64,000 bases of DNA from Sphaerotilus hippei (GTDB taxonomy: Bacteria > Pseudomonadota > Gammaproteobacteria > Burkholderiales > Burkholderiaceae_C): NCBI RefSeq assembly GCF_003201595.1, contig NZ_QJJS01000009.1, positions 22,339 through 86,338 of the forward strand. Direction: 5' to 3'. The notes beneath the pieces are model-generated. The model did no database searches, was not told the DNA's origin, and saw only the letters and a list, made by a program, of their open reading frames with translations. Below are positions 20,418 to 28,097 of the stretch, one piece after another; within the stretch, counting starts at the first letter, position 1, and each line of letters begins with the position of its first letter. A program made the translations under genes and the position numbers.

Positions 20418-20816
20418 ATGGCATCGACCCCCCTCCCCCTGCTGAACCTCGAATCGCTGCGGCCGCTGGCCGCGGTCCGGCCGGCCGGCGCCTGCCAAGC
20501 CTGCGCGCCGCTGGTGTGCCCGGGCTGGGAGTCGCTGCCCGGCGACTTCGACCGCGCCCGGCTGCAGCGGGTGGGCACGCTGCAGCGGCCCGACGACGAG
20601 GAGCCGACGCTGGTCGAGCACCACCCGGACGGCACGCACGCCTGGTCGGTCGATGCGCCGATCGCACCGGCCTTCTTCCCGTACAACCGCTGCGAGGCGT
20701 GGCGCTGCACCGCGTGCGCCCGGCCCTTCCTGCGCTACACCGAGTACGGCGGTTATTACCAGGACGAGCGCATCCGCGAGCTCGACGCCCGGCTGCTCGT
20801 CGACGCGCGGCCCTGA
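20418..20816 (+). CDS. Small cysteine-rich conserved hypothetical protein
   Basis: I do not recognise a named family. The 132-residue protein has six cysteines arranged as C26-x2-C29-x4-C34 and C92-x4-C97-x2-C100, the last set next to an aromatic, conserved-looking stretch (PFLRYTEYGGYYQDER). Such spacing suggests a zinc or iron-sulfur site. No signal peptide is seen, so it is probably cytoplasmic. It is divergent from the GNAT-like gene, with an AT-rich stretch (about 20308-20335) between them that may hold both promoters, and it converges on the MATE gene. Confidence 0.7.
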   Translation: MASTPLPLLNLESLRPLAAVRPAGACQACAPLVCPGWESLPGDFDRARLQRVGTLQRPDDEEPTLVEHHPDGTHAWSVDAPIAPAFFPYNRCEAWRCTACARPFLRYTEYGGYYQDERIRELDARLLVDARP

Positions 20817-20843
20817 GGCCGCGGCGGCGGGCCTGCGGCCTCA
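20814..20843. terminator. Bidirectional hairpin including both stop codons
   Basis: TGAGGCCGC at 20814-20822 and GCGGCCTCA at 20835-20843 form a perfect nine-pair stem with a 12-base loop. The TGA belongs to the small cysteine-rich gene and the TCA is the MATE gene stop read on the other strand, so one hairpin would end both converging transcripts. Confidence 0.6.
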
Positions 20844-22208
20844 GAAGCGGGTTTCCGCGCCGGGCGGGCGCAGCCGGTGGTAGATCTGCCGGGCGTGCTG
20901 CACCCAGCCGTGGGTGTCCCAGCGGCGCAGCAGCAGCATGCCGCGGATCCATTCGTCGGCGGCGTAGGCGACCCAGATGCCAGGCAGGCCGAAATGGCGG
21001 CCCAGCACGACCGAGCCCACGCCCAGCACCAGCACGATCGAGGTGATGCTGGCGGCCACCGGGTAGACCGCGTCGCCGGTCGAGCGCAGCGCGCCAAGCA
21101 CGACCAGGTTGGCCACCCGCCCGGTCTCGAGCGCGAAAGACAGCCACAGCAGCGTCTGCGCGGCCGCGATCACGCCCGGGTCGCGGGTGAAGGCCTGCAT
21201 CAGCCACGGCGCCGCGGCCGCGGCCACCAGCGCCAGGCTGCCCGAGGCGAGCAGGCCGTTGCGCAGGCCCTTGCGCACCAGCCGGTGGGCGGTGCGGAAC
21301 TCGCCCGCGCCGATCAGGTGGCCGACCATGATCTCGCAGGCCCAGCCGATGGCCATGCTGACGAGCAGCACGTACTTCAGGGTCTGCAGCGTGTAGGCCT
21401 GCGTGGCCAGCGCGGCCACGCCGAGGCGGGCGGCCGCGGCCAGCGACATCATGAAGGCGATGCGGTAGGCCATCTCCAGCGCCGCGCCGGGCACGCCGAT
21501 GCGCAGCACCGGCATCAGCGCCGGCAGCGGGCAGACCCACCAGTCGCGGGCACGCGGGGCCAGCTGCATGCGGCGGCGCCACAGCCACAGGTGCAGGCCC
21601 AGCCCCACCGCGCGGCTGACGGTGAACGCCGCCGCGTAGCCGAACAGGCCCAGGCCGTCCCAGTCGCCCACGCCACGCATCAGCACGAAGGCCAGCAGCA
21701 GGTGGATGCCGTGCATCACCAGCATCACCATCAGCGTGTCGCGCGCGTGCAGGTGGGCCCGCAGGATGGCGGCCATCGTCAGGTTGTAGGCCTCGAGCAG
21801 CAGCGCCAGCGCCAGCGTCTGCACATAGGGGCTGGCCAGCGCGCTGACGGCGTCGGGCGCGTTGAGCACGTCGAGCGTCCAGTCGTTGGCCAGCAGCACC
21901 CACAGCGCGGCCACCAGGCCGGCCCAGGTGCTCGCCCCCAGCCCGACCAGCGCGGTCTGGCGCGCGGCCTGCGGACGGGCGCCGCCCAGGCTCTGCGTGA
22001 TGACCACGCCCACGCCGATGGCCAGCACCCGGAACAGCACCATCAGCGTCTCGAGCACCTGGTTGATCATGCCGAAGGCGCCGGCGGCGGCGTCCGAGGT
22101 CTTGGACGCGAGCCAGAGCCCGGCCATGGCCACCGTCATGCCGATCAGGAACTCGCCCAGGATGGGGCCGGCGATCGCGTTGAGCCGCGGACGGGACGTG
22201 GTCTTCAT
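20841..22208 (-). CDS. MATE-family multidrug/metabolite efflux transporter
   Basis: The 455-residue membrane protein has about twelve hydrophobic helices in two related halves, as in MATE transporters that export cationic compounds in exchange for Na+ or H+. The family look is clear in FGMINQVLETLMVLFR and VGVVITQSLGGARP in the first half and IGWACEIMVGHLIGAGEF in the second. It starts 15 bases after the sugar-epimerase-family gene on the same strand and is probably cotranscribed with it, so its cargo may be linked to that enzyme's product rather than a drug. Confidence 0.88.
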   Translation of the reverse strand: MKTTSRPRLNAIAGPILGEFLIGMTVAMAGLWLASKTSDAAAGAFGMINQVLETLMVLFRVLAIGVGVVITQSLGGARPQAARQTALVGLGASTWAGLVAALWVLLANDWTLDVLNAPDAVSALASPYVQTLALALLLEAYNLTMAAILRAHLHARDTLMVMLVMHGIHLLLAFVLMRGVGDWDGLGLFGYAAAFTVSRAVGLGLHLWLWRRRMQLAPRARDWWVCPLPALMPVLRIGVPGAALEMAYRIAFMMSLAAAARLGVAALATQAYTLQTLKYVLLVSMAIGWACEIMVGHLIGAGEFRTAHRLVRKGLRNGLLASGSLALVAAAAAPWLMQAFTRDPGVIAAAQTLLWLSFALETGRVANLVVLGALRSTGDAVYPVAASITSIVLVLGVGSVVLGRHFGLPGIWVAYAADEWIRGMLLLRRWDTHGWVQHARQIYHRLRPPGAETRF

Positions 22209-22223
22209 CGCACCGCCGCCCGC

Positions 22224-23435
22224 TCAGGCGCCCAGGCCACGCAGCACGTCGTGGCAGGCCCCCATGGTGTGGTAGTCGGTCTTGCCCGCGGGGCTCTTCT
22301 CGTCGCTGATGCGGCGGTTGTCGGGCGTGAGGATGCGGTACCAGGCGCCGTGGACGTGGTCCACCAGATGCGCCCAGCTGTAGGCCCACAGCCGGTCGTG
22401 CCAGGCCCAGCATTCGGGGTCGCCGGTGCGCAGCGCCAGCAGCGCGGCCGCGGCCAGGCTCTCGGCCTGGACCCAGAAGTACTTGTCGCCGTCGCAGACC
22501 ACCCCGTCGGGGCCGAAGCCGTAGACCAGACCGCCGTGCACCGGATCCCAGCCCCGCTGCATCGCGGTGTCGAAGAAATGCCGCGCGGTCGGCAGCAGCC
22601 AGTCCGGACGCCGCTCGGCCGGCAGGTGGGTCTCCAGCTGCAGCAGCAGCTTGGTCCACTCGGTGAGGTGGCCGGTCTGGTAGCCCCAGGGGCGGAAGAT
22701 GTTGGTCCGGTCATCGCGGTTGTAGTCCCAGTCGACCGACCAGTCGGCGTGGTGGTGCTCCCAGACCAGGCCGCCCGCCCGCCCGGCCTGGCGCTGCGTG
22801 ATCGAGGTGGCCAGCGTCAGCGCGCGGTCGAGGTAGCGGGGCTCCCGCGTCGCGTCCCAGGCCGCGATCATCGCCTCGCAGGCATGCATGTTGGCGTTCT
22901 GGCCGCGGTAGGGGCCGACCTGCCAGTCGGGCGTGGCCTCGTCGGCATAGAGGCCGTGGGCCGGCTCCCAGAAACGGGCCTCCATCAGCTCGAAGGTCGC
23001 GGCCAGGCCGTCGCGGGCCTCCTCGAGCCCGGCCATCAGCGCGTGGGCGTGGGCCAGCAGCACGAAGGCCAGGCCGTAGCAGTGGTTCGTGCCGTCCTGC
23101 ACCGTGGCCACCTGGCGCTCGCCATCCCAGTCGATCTGCCAGGCGTAGCCGCCCTGCGGCTGCGCATGGGCGGTCCGCAGGAAACGCAGGCCGTGGCGCG
23201 CCGCGGCCTGGTGGGCCGGATCGCCGAAGCGGCGCCAGGCCATCGCATGGTTGAAGATGAAGCGGGTGCTGCTGACCAGATGGCGGGTGCGGCGGTCGTA
23301 GACCGTGCCGTCGTCCTTGAAGAAGTGGAAGAAGCCCCCGGACGGATCGAGGCAGCGGCCCTCGTAGAAGGCCATCGTGTGGCGGATGTGGCCGAGCAGG
23401 AACTCGGGCGAGCGGAAGTCGGGCGTGGCGGTCAT
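22224..23435 (-). CDS. AGE-family sugar epimerase/isomerase, D-mannose isomerase-like
   Basis: A 403-residue (alpha/alpha)6-barrel enzyme of the N-acylglucosamine 2-epimerase family. The typical elements are RFIFNHAMAWRRFGDP near residue 58, the middle segment with HHHADWSVDWDYNRDD and FRPWGYQTGHLTEW, and the C-terminal YHTMGACHDVLRG. These carry the Arg and His residues that do proton transfer in the mannose isomerase branch. The likely reaction is interconversion of an aldose with its ketose or 2-epimer. The start follows the conserved length; upstream GTG codons extend it into non-conserved sequence. It lies downstream of a lacI-type regulator and 15 bases before the MATE gene. Confidence 0.85.
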   Translation of the reverse strand: MTATPDFRSPEFLLGHIRHTMAFYEGRCLDPSGGFFHFFKDDGTVYDRRTRHLVSSTRFIFNHAMAWRRFGDPAHQAAARHGLRFLRTAHAQPQGGYAWQIDWDGERQVATVQDGTNHCYGLAFVLLAHAHALMAGLEEARDGLAATFELMEARFWEPAHGLYADEATPDWQVGPYRGQNANMHACEAMIAAWDATREPRYLDRALTLATSITQRQAGRAGGLVWEHHHADWSVDWDYNRDDRTNIFRPWGYQTGHLTEWTKLLLQLETHLPAERRPDWLLPTARHFFDTAMQRGWDPVHGGLVYGFGPDGVVCDGDKYFWVQAESLAAAALLALRTGDPECWAWHDRLWAYSWAHLVDHVHGAWYRILTPDNRRISDEKSPAGKTDYHTMGACHDVLRGLGA

Positions 23436-23565
23436 CGGTTCGGTCCGGGGGAGGGTTCGGTGCAGGACGCGCCGCGATGCACGCGCGCCCCGTGGCGTGG
23501 AAAGAAGATCGCCCGGCCGCACAGGCTAGTTCGTGGGGGCGGCCCGCGTCAGAGGGCTATCCCGC

Positions 23566-23584
23566 CCGGCACTCGACGTGCCGG
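23566..23584 (-). terminator. Hairpin between lacI-type gene and AGE gene
   Basis: CCGGCAC and GTGCCGG form a perfect seven-pair stem with a five-base loop, about 32 bases beyond the regulator's stop. It could end or weaken the regulator transcript before the epimerase gene. There is no T-run; the remaining 130 bases of this gap show nothing else clear. Confidence 0.35.
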
Positions 23585-23615
23585 ACGAAACAGGCCGGGC
23601 GAAGCAGGCCGGGCT

Positions 23616-24608
23616 TCAGCCACCGGCCCCCGCGGCCGGCGCACTCGCGCGCAGCACCAGCTCGACCGGCAGCACCAGCTCCTGCGGCATCTGCTCGCCC
23701 TGCATGACCAGCTCGACCCCCGTGCGACCCAGCGCCTCCTTGTCGACCCGCAGCGTCGTCAGGCCGATGGCGCCGTAGGCGGCCTCGGGGATGTCGTCGA
23801 AGCCGACGAAGGCGATGTCCTCGGGCACGCGCAGGCCGGCCTGCTGGCAGACGCGGATGGCCGCCAGCGCGGCGGTGTCGTTGTAGGCGAACACCGCATC
23901 GGGGCGGCGGCGCAGCTTGAGCAGCTGGCGCATCGCGGCTTCGGCGCCGTCGGCCGTGCTCATGCCCGGCGGCGAGGTCACCTCCAGGTCGGGGTCGGCC
24001 AGCATGCCGGCGTCGTAGAGCGCCCGACGGTAGCCCCGCTCCCGCTCGCGGATGCTGAAGTGCGCCAGCGAGCCCGCCAGGTAGGCGATGCGCCGGTGGC
24101 CGCGGCCCAGCAGGTGGCGGGTGGCGAGGTAGCCACCCTGCTCGTTGTCCGGATTGACGCTCGGGCAGCCCGGCTGCCACAGGTCGACCAGCGCCAGCGG
24201 CAGCTCCATGCCGCGCAGCACGTCGACCAGCTCGGTCTCGAAATAACCCGCGGCCATCAGCGCGTCGGGCTCGTGCAGCCGCAGCAGCTCGCGCACCGGA
24301 TCGGCCGGACCGGCGCTCAGCACGGTCGGCACCACGCCGAAGCCGCGGCAGGCCTCCTCCACGCCGTGCATCACCTGGGCGAAGAACGGGTGCTGCGAGA
24401 AGCTGCTGTGCTGGCGGTGCACCATGAACACCAGCCGGCGGGCCTTGCCCGCACGCAGGCGGGTCGGGTCGTAGCCGAGCTCGCGGGCGACCTGGCGCAC
24501 CTGGCGCCGGGTCTCGTCGGACAGGCCGCGCTGGTTCTTCAGCGCCCGCGAGACGGTGCCGATCGAGACGCCGGCCACCTCGGCGATGTCGCGGATGGTG
24601 ACCGTCAT
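23616..24608 (-). CDS. LacI-family transcriptional regulator
   Basis: The 330-residue repressor has the LacI helix-turn-helix at residues 4-27 (IRDIAEVAGVSIGTVSRAL), a hinge helix, and a periplasmic-binding-like sugar domain. The ATG was set at the conserved MTVTIRD opening; the open frame continues upstream without homology. A perfect 19-bp palindrome lies 71 bases upstream and is the likely operator, so the gene is probably autoregulated and controls the epimerase/MATE genes behind it. The inducer sugar cannot be read. Confidence 0.93.
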   Translation of the reverse strand: MTVTIRDIAEVAGVSIGTVSRALKNQRGLSDETRRQVRQVARELGYDPTRLRAGKARRLVFMVHRQHSSFSQHPFFAQVMHGVEEACRGFGVVPTVLSAGPADPVRELLRLHEPDALMAAGYFETELVDVLRGMELPLALVDLWQPGCPSVNPDNEQGGYLATRHLLGRGHRRIAYLAGSLAHFSIRERERGYRRALYDAGMLADPDLEVTSPPGMSTADGAEAAMRQLLKLRRRPDAVFAYNDTAALAAIRVCQQAGLRVPEDIAFVGFDDIPEAAYGAIGLTTLRVDKEALGRTGVELVMQGEQMPQELVLPVELVLRASAPAAGAGG

Positions 24609-24679
24609 GCGGCCCCCGGACGGGAAAGGAAGGACGGGGGAGACGATGCGGCGCACATGCGGCGAGTCTAGGAAGCCGG

Positions 24680-24698
24680 ATGTGTTTAGTAAACACAT
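24680..24698. promoter_or_regulatory. LacI-type operator, perfect 19-bp palindrome
   Basis: ATGTGTTTAGTAAACACAT is symmetric at every position around the central G at 24689. The AT-rich block stands out from the surrounding GC-rich DNA and lies 71 bases before the lacI-type start, inside its promoter region. The form (nine-base half-sites, one central base) suits LacI-family dimers. Confidence 0.75.
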
Positions 24699-24795
24699 AT
24701 ACAACACTCACACCCCCGGGGAAGACCCTCGGCCTGCAGACCCGGCCGCCCCTGGACGACGGGGCGAAGGCACGATCGGCGCCTGCGATGGCCCC

Positions 24796-25109
24796 ATGGA
24801 CCCGACCCCGACCCCGACACCCTGCCCGCCGACGACCTGCCGCTGGTGCTGGTGGTCGACGACGAGGTGCGCTCGCAGGACGCGATGCGCCGCACGCTGC
24901 AGCGGGGCCTGAGCCGCCTGGAGCTGCGCGCGGGCACCTCGGTGCTGCGTGCTCGCCGCGGCGACCGGCTCGCCCAGGTACGATCGGCATCCGGCTTCGA
25001 CCGCATCGAGCGCGCCAGCGGCAGCCCGCTGGACGCGGTCCGCGAGATGGCCGCGCAGGTGGCCCGCTGCGGTCGGGCACCGGCAAGGAGCGGCTCGGGC
25101 GGGCCATAG
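24796..25109 (+). pseudogene. Remnant of HoxA/HupR-like response regulator fused to a HoxB-like piece
   Basis: From 24831 one frame reads DDLPLVLVVDDEVRSQDAM, the opening of a NtrC-type receiver domain as in HoxA/HupR, the H2-responsive hydrogenase regulators. A plausible ATG at 24796 is in another frame, with the shift inside a repeated CCGAC tract at 24802-24818. After about 25 residues the receiver homology stops; the following residues, including GFDRIERASGSPLDAVREMA, look like the middle of a hydrogen-sensor small subunit, and the frame ends at TAG 25107. The phospho-acceptor region and all output domains are gone. The receiver start is fairly sure; the second part is less so. Confidence 0.5.
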
Positions 25110-25112
25110 CCG

Positions 25113-25316
25113 GTGGTCAACATCGCCGGCTGTCCGACCCATCCGGGCTGGGTGCTCGACACGCTGATGGCGCTGGTCGCCGACCTGTTCGGGCCGGACG
25201 ACCTCGACGCGCTGACCCGCCCGCGCCTCTACGCCGACCAACTGATGCACCACGGTTGCACCCGCAACGGGTACTACGATTTCAAAGCCAGCGCCGAACA
25301 GCCATCCGCCCTGGGC
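25113..25316 (+). pseudogene. Remnant of regulatory [NiFe]-hydrogenase small subunit (HoxB/HupU)
   Basis: These 68 codons encode a well-kept piece of a hydrogen-sensor small subunit: VVNIAGCPTHPGW (a cluster-ligand Cys in PGCPxHP form), then GPDDLDALTRPRLYADQL, HHGCTRNGYYDFKASAE with another cluster His/Cys set, ending at SALG. In intact proteins the next residues carry more cluster cysteines; here they are replaced by unrelated sequence. No start codon or full N-terminal half exists. It follows the receiver remnant in the order hoxA-hoxB known from hydrogen-sensing loci. The homology is by recognition, not a search. Confidence 0.75.
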
Positions 25317-25359
25317 ACGCGGGCGCACCCGGCTGAAGTGATGGAATGGTGCGACCGGG

Positions 25360-27354
25360 TCAGATCTGCACCCGGGTACCCAGTTCGATCACCGCGTTGT
25401 CAGGCAGTCGGAAGAAGCCGGCCACACCTCCGGCATTTCGACTCATCACGGCAAACAGGACCTCGCGCCAATGGCTCATGCCGGAGCCGGGTGCGGGCAC
25501 CACCGTCTCGCGACTGAGGAAGTAGCTGGTCTCGAACACTGGAATGCCCAGGCCCTGCTCCCGACACCGCACGAGCGCGGCCGGCACATCCGGTGTCTCC
25601 ATGAAACCGAAGGCGGCGGTGACCTGCCAGAACTCGCGACCCAGCGAGCGGATCTCGACGCGCTCGTCATCACGCAGCCATGGCACCGGGCGGAAATGCA
25701 CGGTCAGGATCACGTTGCGCTCATGCAGCACCTGGTTGTGCTTGAGGTTGTGCAACAGAGCCTGCGGTGCTGTCCGGGGATCGGCGACGGCATAGACGGC
25801 CGTGCGCGCCACGCGCGGGAGGTGCGCGGCATCGAGCTGATCGATGAAGTCGGCCAGCGGCACTCCGTCCTCGCGGATGCGCTCGACCATCAGGCGACGC
25901 CCCCGGAACCAGGTCGTCATCACGAGGAAGAGCAGCCCCCCCATCAACAGCGGGAACCAGCCGCCGTCCAGCAACTTGACGGCACAGCCGGCGACCAGCA
26001 CCACGTCCAGAGCCAGGAACAGTGCCGTCGCACCGATCGACAGCCAGGCGGGCAGGCTCCAGGCATGCCGGACGACAAAATACGTGAGCAGCGTCGTGAT
26101 CAGCATCGTCACGGTGACCGCGATGCCATAGGCCGATGCCAGTGCGGAAGAACTCCGGAAGGACAGCACAGCCGCCACCACACCCAGCAGCAGCAGCAGG
26201 TTCACGGCCGGCATGTAGATCTGTCCGGCCTCGCGCGCGGATGTGTGGAGCACGCGCATCCGTGGCAGGAACCCGAGTTGCATCGCCTGCTGCGTCATCG
26301 AGTAGGCACCCGAGATCACCGCCTGCGAGGCGATGATGGCCGCCAGGGTCGCCAGCCCGACGGCAGGCAGCAGCAACTCATCGGGGAACAGGCGGAAGAA
26401 CGGGTTCTCGAGCGAGGCAGGATCCGCCATCAACAGGGCGCCCTGCCCCATGTAGTTCAACGCCAGCGAAGGCAGCACCAGGACCGACCAGGCCAGCTGG
26501 ATGGGCCGGCGTCCGAAATGACCCATGTCGGCATACAGCGCCTCGGCGCCGGTCAGCGCCAGCACGACCGCGCCGACCGTGGCAAGTGCCATCGGCCCGC
26601 GCCCGCTCATGAACACCCAGGCCTGCCGGGGATCGAGTGCGGCAAGGATGGCGGGCTGCTGCAGGATCTGCAGCACACCGGTCACCCCCAGCGTCACGAA
26701 CCAGAGCAGGATGACCGGCCCGAACAGGCGCCCCACGACCGCCGTGCCCAGGCGCTGCACCACGAACAGACCCACCAGCACCAGCAGCGACAGCGGCAGG
26801 ATCCAGCGCTCCAGCCCGGGCGCCACCACCTTCAGGCCCTCCATCGCCCCCAGGACTGAAATGGCTGGCGTGATGATGCTGTCACCGTAGAACAGAGTGG
26901 CTCCGGCCACCCCGAGCAGCAGCAGGCCGTGGCGCAGCATCGGCCGCGACCGGACGGCCTCGGCCGCCAGCGCAGTCAAGGCCAGGCCGCCGCCTTCGCC
27001 CCGGTTGTCGGCACGCAGGATGAGGATCACGTACTTCAGCGTCACCACCAGCATCAGGGCCCAGATGATGGTCGACACGGCACCGATCAGGTGTTCCGGC
27101 GTCAGCGACACCCCGGTGGCTGGTGCGAAGATCTCCTTGACGGTGTAGAGCGGGCTGGTGCCGATGTCTCCGTAGACCACCCCCAGGGCAGCCAGGGTGA
27201 GAGCGGCCAGACCCTGGCGCGCAGGGCCGTGGCGCGACCCCGCGTCGACGGAGAAGGTGGCGGACGAGCCTGCCGCGGCGAGGGTGCCCGAAGGACGGTC
27301 GTGCATGCTGGAAACCGGAAGTGGAACGGGTATGCAGCGTGCGCCGTCGGACAT
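25360..27354 (-). CDS. kup: Low-affinity potassium uptake protein Kup
   Basis: The 664-residue membrane protein is a Kup/HAK/KT transporter, a K+/H+ symporter with about twelve helices in the first 450 residues and a cytoplasmic tail. Family marks are [14 protein letters not shown] near residue 58, [24 protein letters not shown] near the middle and the tail VHFRPVPW. The start is decided by a TGATG overlap with the kdpE stop, although a downstream ATG at 27306 would also give a normal protein. Coupling to a KdpDE-type pair is unusual, since KdpDE normally controls kdpFABC. Confidence 0.93.
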   Translation of the reverse strand: MSDGARCIPVPLPVSSMHDRPSGTLAAAGSSATFSVDAGSRHGPARQGLAALTLAALGVVYGDIGTSPLYTVKEIFAPATGVSLTPEHLIGAVSTIIWALMLVVTLKYVILILRADNRGEGGGLALTALAAEAVRSRPMLRHGLLLLGVAGATLFYGDSIITPAISVLGAMEGLKVVAPGLERWILPLSLLVLVGLFVVQRLGTAVVGRLFGPVILLWFVTLGVTGVLQILQQPAILAALDPRQAWVFMSGRGPMALATVGAVVLALTGAEALYADMGHFGRRPIQLAWSVLVLPSLALNYMGQGALLMADPASLENPFFRLFPDELLLPAVGLATLAAIIASQAVISGAYSMTQQAMQLGFLPRMRVLHTSAREAGQIYMPAVNLLLLLGVVAAVLSFRSSSALASAYGIAVTVTMLITTLLTYFVVRHAWSLPAWLSIGATALFLALDVVLVAGCAVKLLDGGWFPLLMGGLLFLVMTTWFRGRRLMVERIREDGVPLADFIDQLDAAHLPRVARTAVYAVADPRTAPQALLHNLKHNQVLHERNVILTVHFRPVPWLRDDERVEIRSLGREFWQVTAAFGFMETPDVPAALVRCREQGLGIPVFETSYFLSRETVVPAPGSGMSHWREVLFAVMSRNAGGVAGFFRLPDNAVIELGTRVQI

Positions 27355-28097
27355 CAGGAACGCATATGGATGTCATCGTCTTCAGGCGGAGCCAGCCGGT
27401 AGCCGGTTCCAGGCTCGGTGAGAAGCAACCGTGGCTCGGCCGGATCGGCCTCGAGCTTGGCACGCAACTGGCCCATGTAGAGCCTCAAGTACTGGGTCTG
27501 CTCGCTGCAGTCAGGGCCCCAGACATCGACCAGCAACTGCCGGTGCGTGACCACCCGGCCGGCACTGCGGACCAGCCGCGCCAGCAGGCGGTACTCCGTG
27601 GGGGTCAGGTGCAGGAGCCGGTCGTCGCGACTCACCTGCTGCAGGTGCAGGTCGATGTGCACGCCCGCGCGCCGATAAAGGGTCACGGCCGCTTCGCTGG
27701 AACGACCTCGGTGGCGCCATGCCACCCGCATGCGCGCCAGCAGTTCGCCGATGCTGAAGGGCTTGACCAGATAGTCGTCCGCCCCGTCGTCGAGCAGCAT
27801 GATCTTCTGTCGATCGTCATGGCGGGCCGAAATGATCAGCACCGGCATCGTCTGCCGCCGACGAACGGTGCGCAACAGCTCGCGCCCATCACCGTCGGGC
27901 AAGCCCAGGTCGAGCACGAGCAGGTCGAAGATCGCCGGGCCGGCTGCACCACCCGGACGCCCGGCATGCGCCAGCAGCGCCTGTGCCTCGGCCAAGCTCG
28001 CCGCGCTCAGCACGTCGTAGCCCTCGACCCGCAAGGTCTGGCAGAGCAGGGCGCAGAGGTCACGATCGTCCTCGACCAGCAGGACGCGCAAGCTCAT
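27354..28097 (-). CDS. kdpE: KdpE-type response regulator
   Basis: The 247-residue OmpR-family regulator has a receiver domain (phospho-acceptor Asp63 in [12 protein letters not shown], Lys in DYLVKPFS) and a winged helix including [14 protein letters not shown] and [10 protein letters not shown] at the end. This is the KdpE form. The start overlaps the kinase stop (ATGA) and its stop overlaps the kup start (TGATG), giving a three-gene coupled unit. It probably activates kup when potassium is low, by analogy with kdpFABC control. Confidence 0.88.
   Translation of the reverse strand: MSLRVLLVEDDRDLCALLCQTLRVEGYDVLSAASLAEAQALLAHAGRPGGAAGPAIFDLLVLDLGLPDGDGRELLRTVRRRQTMPVLIISARHDDRQKIMLLDDGADDYLVKPFSIGELLARMRVAWRHRGRSSEAAVTLYRRAGVHIDLHLQQVSRDDRLLHLTPTEYRLLARLVRSAGRVVTHRQLLVDVWGPDCSEQTQYLRLYMGQLRAKLEADPAEPRLLLTEPGTGYRLAPPEDDDIHMRS

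Noticed and set aside
20877..24671. Open frame of over 1250 codons on the plus strand
   Set aside because: It is antisense to MATE, AGE and LacI genes; no domain signs and typical shadow composition.
24802..24818. CCGAC repeat tract as a possible small tandem repeat element
   Set aside because: Only about three copies and it lies in a decayed coding stretch; more likely a site of frame slippage than an element.
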